64,000 nucleotides of DNA, from NCBI GenBank assembly GCA_029259745.1, contig JAJDEO010000065.1:154978-218977 (forward strand), written 5' to 3'. The DNA comes from Planctomycetota bacterium. GTDB taxonomy: Bacteria; Planctomycetota; B15-G4. Below the pieces are notes generated by a model. It did no database searches. It was not told the DNA's origin and saw only the letters and a list, made by a program, of their open reading frames with translations. The translations under genes and the position numbers were made by a program. The first letter of the stretch is position 1. Each line of letters starts with the position of its first letter. Positions 61,306-64,000 of this stretch are shown here, piece after piece.

Positions 61306-62637
61306 ATGATCGCCGTCATGCTCGAACTCCTCCTCATCCTTGCGCTCGCGTCACCGCTCCAAGTGACACCGACGAACGCTCGCGGCAAGAGCCTCGCCGA
61401 GCCGGCGCCGGCTCCGGCGGGTCCGCCGAACATCGTCGTCATCCTGGCCGACGACTTCGGCGTCGACCTCATGGCGGCCTACGGCGAGTCGCCCACACCA
61501 CCGTGCACACCGAACCTCGACGAGCTCGCGAGTCAAGGCCTGCTGTTCCGCAACGCGTGGGCGAACCCCTCGTGCTCGCCGACGCGCGCCGCACTCCTCA
61601 CCGGGCGCCACGGATTCCGCACCGGCATCGGCTCGCCTCTCGGTGGCAACGCGATGTTGCCGCTCATCGAGCGCACACTGCCCGAGATGCTCGTCGGCTA
61701 CGACAGTGCCGTCGTCGGCAAGTGGCACCTCGGAAACCAACAAGGCAACCACCCGAACAACAGCGGGTTCACGTCCTTCGCCGGCGTGATCGGCGGTTCC
61801 GTCCCCAGCTACACGGCCTGGAACAAGACGACCAACGGCGTGACGATCCCCGTCACCACCTACGCCACGACCGACACGGCCGACGAAGCCATCGCCTCGA
61901 TCGTGACGATGCAGGAGCCATGGTTCCTGTACGCCAACTTCAACGCACCGCACACACCGCTTCACACCCCGCCGGCCGGCCTGTGCCCACCGCCGCGCTG
62001 CCCGTCGTCGTTCTGCGGATCGCCTGGCGGCGGTCCTCCGGCACGGGGCAAGGCCATGGTGGAGGCCATGGACACCGAGATCGGCCGCGTGCTCACGCAC
62101 ATCGATGACCTCTACCCCGATGCCTGGGTGTTCTTCCTCGGCGACAACGGGACCTCGGGGATGCTGTCCGAGCCACCCTTCGCGTCGAACCACGCCAAGG
62201 GTTCGGTGTACGAAGGCGGCGTCAACGTGCCGTTCATCGTGCGCGGCCCCGGTGTCGCGCGCGGCGAGTGCGCGGGACTCATCTCCGTCACGGACGTCTT
62301 CGCGACGCTGGCCGACCTCGCCGGCGCCGACGCCTCGAGCGCCGACGACTCGGTCTCGATGGTGCCCTACTTCAGCGACCCGACGCTGTCGCTGCGCACG
62401 CACGTCTACGCCGAGACCTTCCCGATGAACGGCAGCTCGCCACCGATCGTCGACCACGATCGCACGGTGCGCGACGCGCGCTACAAGCTCATCCGACGCA
62501 CCGGACAGCCCGACGAGTTCTACGACCTGGCGCTCGACCCGTTCGAGGTGACGAACCTGCTTCCCGCACTCTCCGCGCCCGAACAACAGGCCTTTGACGA
62601 TCTCGAGTCCGAGCTGATCGCCCTCGGCGTCGACTGA
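61306..62637 (+). CDS. exported sulfatase (formylglycine type)
   Basis: A 443-residue arylsulfatase-family enzyme. An N-terminal hydrophobic segment (residues 5-20) serves as signal or anchor. Metal ligands appear in PNIVVILADDFGVD (Asp49/Asp50). The active-site sequence is C90-S-P-T-R, the C-x-P-x-R motif converted to formylglycine, followed by AALLTG. GKWHLG and FLGDNG-T, both sulfatase landmarks, follow. The catalytic cysteine and the arginine are intact, so it is probably active on a sulfated ester, perhaps an algal polysaccharide as in other planctomycetes (inference). A second ATG is present at codon 5. No maturase gene adjoins it; the FGE-like domain in the window is on a kinase. Confidence 0.92.
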   Translation: MIAVMLELLLILALASPLQVTPTNARGKSLAEPAPAPAGPPNIVVILADDFGVDLMAAYGESPTPPCTPNLDELASQGLLFRNAWANPSCSPTRAALLTGRHGFRTGIGSPLGGNAMLPLIERTLPEMLVGYDSAVVGKWHLGNQQGNHPNNSGFTSFAGVIGGSVPSYTAWNKTTNGVTIPVTTYATTDTADEAIASIVTMQEPWFLYANFNAPHTPLHTPPAGLCPPPRCPSSFCGSPGGGPPARGKAMVEAMDTEIGRVLTHIDDLYPDAWVFFLGDNGTSGMLSEPPFASNHAKGSVYEGGVNVPFIVRGPGVARGECAGLISVTDVFATLADLAGADASSADDSVSMVPYFSDPTLSLRTHVYAETFPMNGSSPPIVDHDRTVRDARYKLIRRTGQPDEFYDLALDPFEVTNLLPALSAPEQQAFDDLESELIALGVD

Positions 62638-62683
62638 CCGCAGCGCCGCGCGTCCCAAGGATGAAATGCCCCGAGCGCGCGCA

Positions 62684-62707
62684 CACGTGCTGCACTTTCG
62701 GCACGTG
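62684..62707 (+). terminator. hairpin downstream of sulfatase gene
   Basis: CACGTGC (62684-62690) pairs with GCACGTG (62701-62707) across a ten-base loop, 47 bases after the sulfatase stop. The stem is only seven base pairs and no T-run follows, so this is a weak terminator candidate. Confidence 0.3.
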
Positions 62708-62842
62708 CACCCGACGAATCGGTGCGCTCGTGGGCGCCGCGACCTCGAGACGTCACAGCCCGACGACGCTGGTGCGATAGAGTCGCACGGGGGTCGTCGC
62801 GCTCGGCGGCGCCCCGCACGCTCTCGCCGCGGGAGGTCCAGC

Positions 62843-64000
62843 ATGATCACGTCGCTCCGAATCGTCCTGGCGCTCATCGCGCTCACTCACCTCGTCACAG
62901 CCCAGACAGCGTTCCGGGACGAGCTCCACGGGATCGCCTTCGAGCTTCCCGACGACACCTGGATCCACGAGGTCAAACCGCGCACGGCCGAGGGCGGGTT
63001 CGTCGTTCAGGCCGGGCCGCCGTCGATGGGCGGACAGGTGTACGGGCAGGTGACGGCGACTGTGGCGAGCCCGACGCCGGGCCCCGAGGCCTTGCGCGAC
63101 TACATCGTCGGAACACTCGGCGATCGCTCCAAGTACAGCGAACCGCTGCTCGTCGACGACACGATCGACGACATGCCCGCGCCGGGTGTCGTCGTCGAAC
63201 TCGAGGTCGCGGGCGTCGGCCCGATGCGCGTACGCCAGCACTACGTCGTCGCGCACGAGACGCGCTTCGTCGTCGAGACTCTCACGCCGGTCGAGGACCA
63301 CGCGCGTTGGGAGGATCAGCTCGAGCGCTGGATCCAATCCGTCACGTTCATCCCGCCGAGCGCGGACGCCGTGGCCGTGCGCAGCCTGATCGAAGTTGCC
63401 GCGGGCGTCGACGATGCGATCCCATGGGAAACGAGTTGGGACGATGCCGCTCGCCGCGCTCGCACCGAAGGCAAGCTCGTGCTCGTGCGCGTCTACCGCA
63501 TGGGCGGCTTCGACTTACCCGACGGCGCCATCCTCGACCTCGCGATCGACGGCGACCTCCAGGCGCTCATCGAAGAGCGTTTCGTGCCGATGCGCTGGAC
63601 GCCCGGACTCGTCGCACCGTTCATCGACGCCGAGAACTACGGCCTCGGTGAACGCGCCTTCGGCTCGACCTTCCTCGTGCTCACGCCCGACGGGCGCGTG
63701 CTGCACGAGGGCGAGCCGCTGCTCGGTGACGTCCTGCGCGAAGCGTGCGCGCTGCACGCCGCGCCGCCGCTGGCCGCCGACGCCGACCTCACGCGCGCCG
63801 AGCGAGCCGACCTCCACGCACGGCGCGGCGAGTTCGACGCAGCGCGCGCCCTGCTCGACAACCCCGACGACGCCCACGAGCACGTGGTCCTGGCGTCGAT
63901 CGCGCGTCGTGAGCGCGACGGAGACACGGCCCTCGCGCACTTGGCGCAAGCGCGCAAGGCCACGGGCATCACGTCGGTCCGCGCGCGGGTCGACCTCGAG
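62843..64000 (+). CDS. exported thioredoxin-like-fold protein (partial, runs off the window)
   Basis: An open frame of 386 codons that has no stop before the window ends. GGGAGG precedes the ATG by about seven bases. A signal peptide (residues 5-20, LRIVLALIALTHLVTAQ) is followed by a PsbP/DUF1795-like beta domain (AFELPDDTWIHEV, then RVRQHYVVAHETRFVVETLTP). A thioredoxin-like segment follows at about 195-300 (WETSWDDAARRARTEGKLVLVRVYRMGG, then RAFGSTFLVLTPDGRVLHEGE). Where thioredoxins have the CxxC motif, this protein reads RMGGFDLPDG, so it lacks the redox cysteines. TPR-like helices begin near the right edge. Function unknown; a non-redox scaffold is likely. Confidence 0.8.
   Translation, partial: MITSLRIVLALIALTHLVTAQTAFRDELHGIAFELPDDTWIHEVKPRTAEGGFVVQAGPPSMGGQVYGQVTATVASPTPGPEALRDYIVGTLGDRSKYSEPLLVDDTIDDMPAPGVVVELEVAGVGPMRVRQHYVVAHETRFVVETLTPVEDHARWEDQLERWIQSVTFIPPSADAVAVRSLIEVAAGVDDAIPWETSWDDAARRARTEGKLVLVRVYRMGGFDLPDGAILDLAIDGDLQALIEERFVPMRWTPGLVAPFIDAENYGLGERAFGSTFLVLTPDGRVLHEGEPLLGDVLREACALHAAPPLAADADLTRAERADLHARRGEFDAARALLDNPDDAHEHVVLASIARRERDGDTALAHLAQARKATGITSVRARVDLE

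Noticed and set aside
22285..62637. FGE-like domain of the kinase as maturase for the sulfatase at 61306
   Set aside because: The domain is fused to a kinase in a signalling locus 36 kb away, and its catalytic cysteines could not be confirmed; the link is not supported.
61351..62886. 511-codon minus-strand frame opposite the sulfatase gene
   Set aside because: The plus strand has intact sulfatase motifs; the minus frame is a shadow.
1..64000. tRNA, rRNA, CRISPR array, prophage or transposase genes
   Set aside because: No tRNA-like T-loop consensus, no ribosomal RNA stretches, no regularly spaced repeats and no transposase or integrase motifs were found by reading; a covariance-model scan would be needed to exclude small RNAs fully.

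Overview
The window is GC-rich, densely coded bacterial chromosome. I see no rRNA, tRNA, CRISPR array, phage module or intact insertion sequence in it. The gene content points to a planctomycete-type bacterium, probably one of the uncultured-like, protein-rich Planctomycetota lineages. The clues are two very large Ser/Thr kinases (one with a WD40 propeller, one with a formylglycine-generating-enzyme-like domain) around an ECF sigma factor, many exported beta-propeller, FG-GAP and HEAT-repeat proteins, a sulfatase, and a recurring C-terminal beta-rich domain on exported proteins. The taxonomic call is inference from family content only.

Layout. 0.1-5.3 kb (+): a DGPF/YCII protein coupled to an ECF42-type sigma factor, a methyltransferase and a large membrane-linked SGNH hydrolase. 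5.3-9.2 kb (-): three exported proteins with the shared C-terminal domain. 9.4-10 kb (+): a small lipoprotein. 10-18.1 kb (-): a tightly packed operon of HtrA-like protease, DUF3352-like exported protein, FG-GAP protein and RND transporter. 18.2-25.4 kb (-): the kinase / sigma / kinase signalling locus. 25.5-30.3 kb (-): an exported propeller protein, then a NarL-type two-component pair followed by a DUF2306 membrane protein and a lipoprotein. 30.3-37.6 kb (mostly +): an odd divergent intergenic region with a long inverted repeat and a perfect tandem repeat, a polytopic membrane protein with a nucleotide-binding-like cytoplasmic domain, a large carboxypeptidase-regulatory-like protein, a phytase-like gene remnant and an M61-type peptidase. 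37.6-45.2 kb: small housekeeping-type genes, two copies of a dispersed repeat, and an AAA+/TPR/membrane-protein operon. 45.6-57 kb (+): HEAT proteins, the UGA-interrupted YHS lipoprotein, a bPH2 protein coupled to a PqqB-like lipoprotein, an OmpR-type two-component system and a PQQ-type sugar dehydrogenase. 57-64 kb: DUF1569, a HEAT-like exported protein, a transglutaminase-hydrolase fusion, a sulfatase and a truncated thioredoxin-like protein.

The most exciting item is at 47.45-48.05 kb. A lipoprotein with YHS/TRASH-type metal-binding motifs has a single in-frame TGA exactly where the family normally has the second cysteine of an FCC-x2-C motif, giving C-[TGA]-T-P-C. A perfect 8-bp hairpin with a 5-nt loop carrying G at its second position starts 12 nt downstream. 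This is the signature expected of a selenocysteine codon with a bacterial SECIS, although a nonsense mutation or sequencing error is not excluded. Second-tier items are the twin GTTGAC-N5-GTTGAC sites flanking a two-component system, an anti-sigma-like zinc finger fused to a kinase beside its sigma factor, the polytopic protein with a candidate effector-like domain, and the dispersed intergenic repeat.
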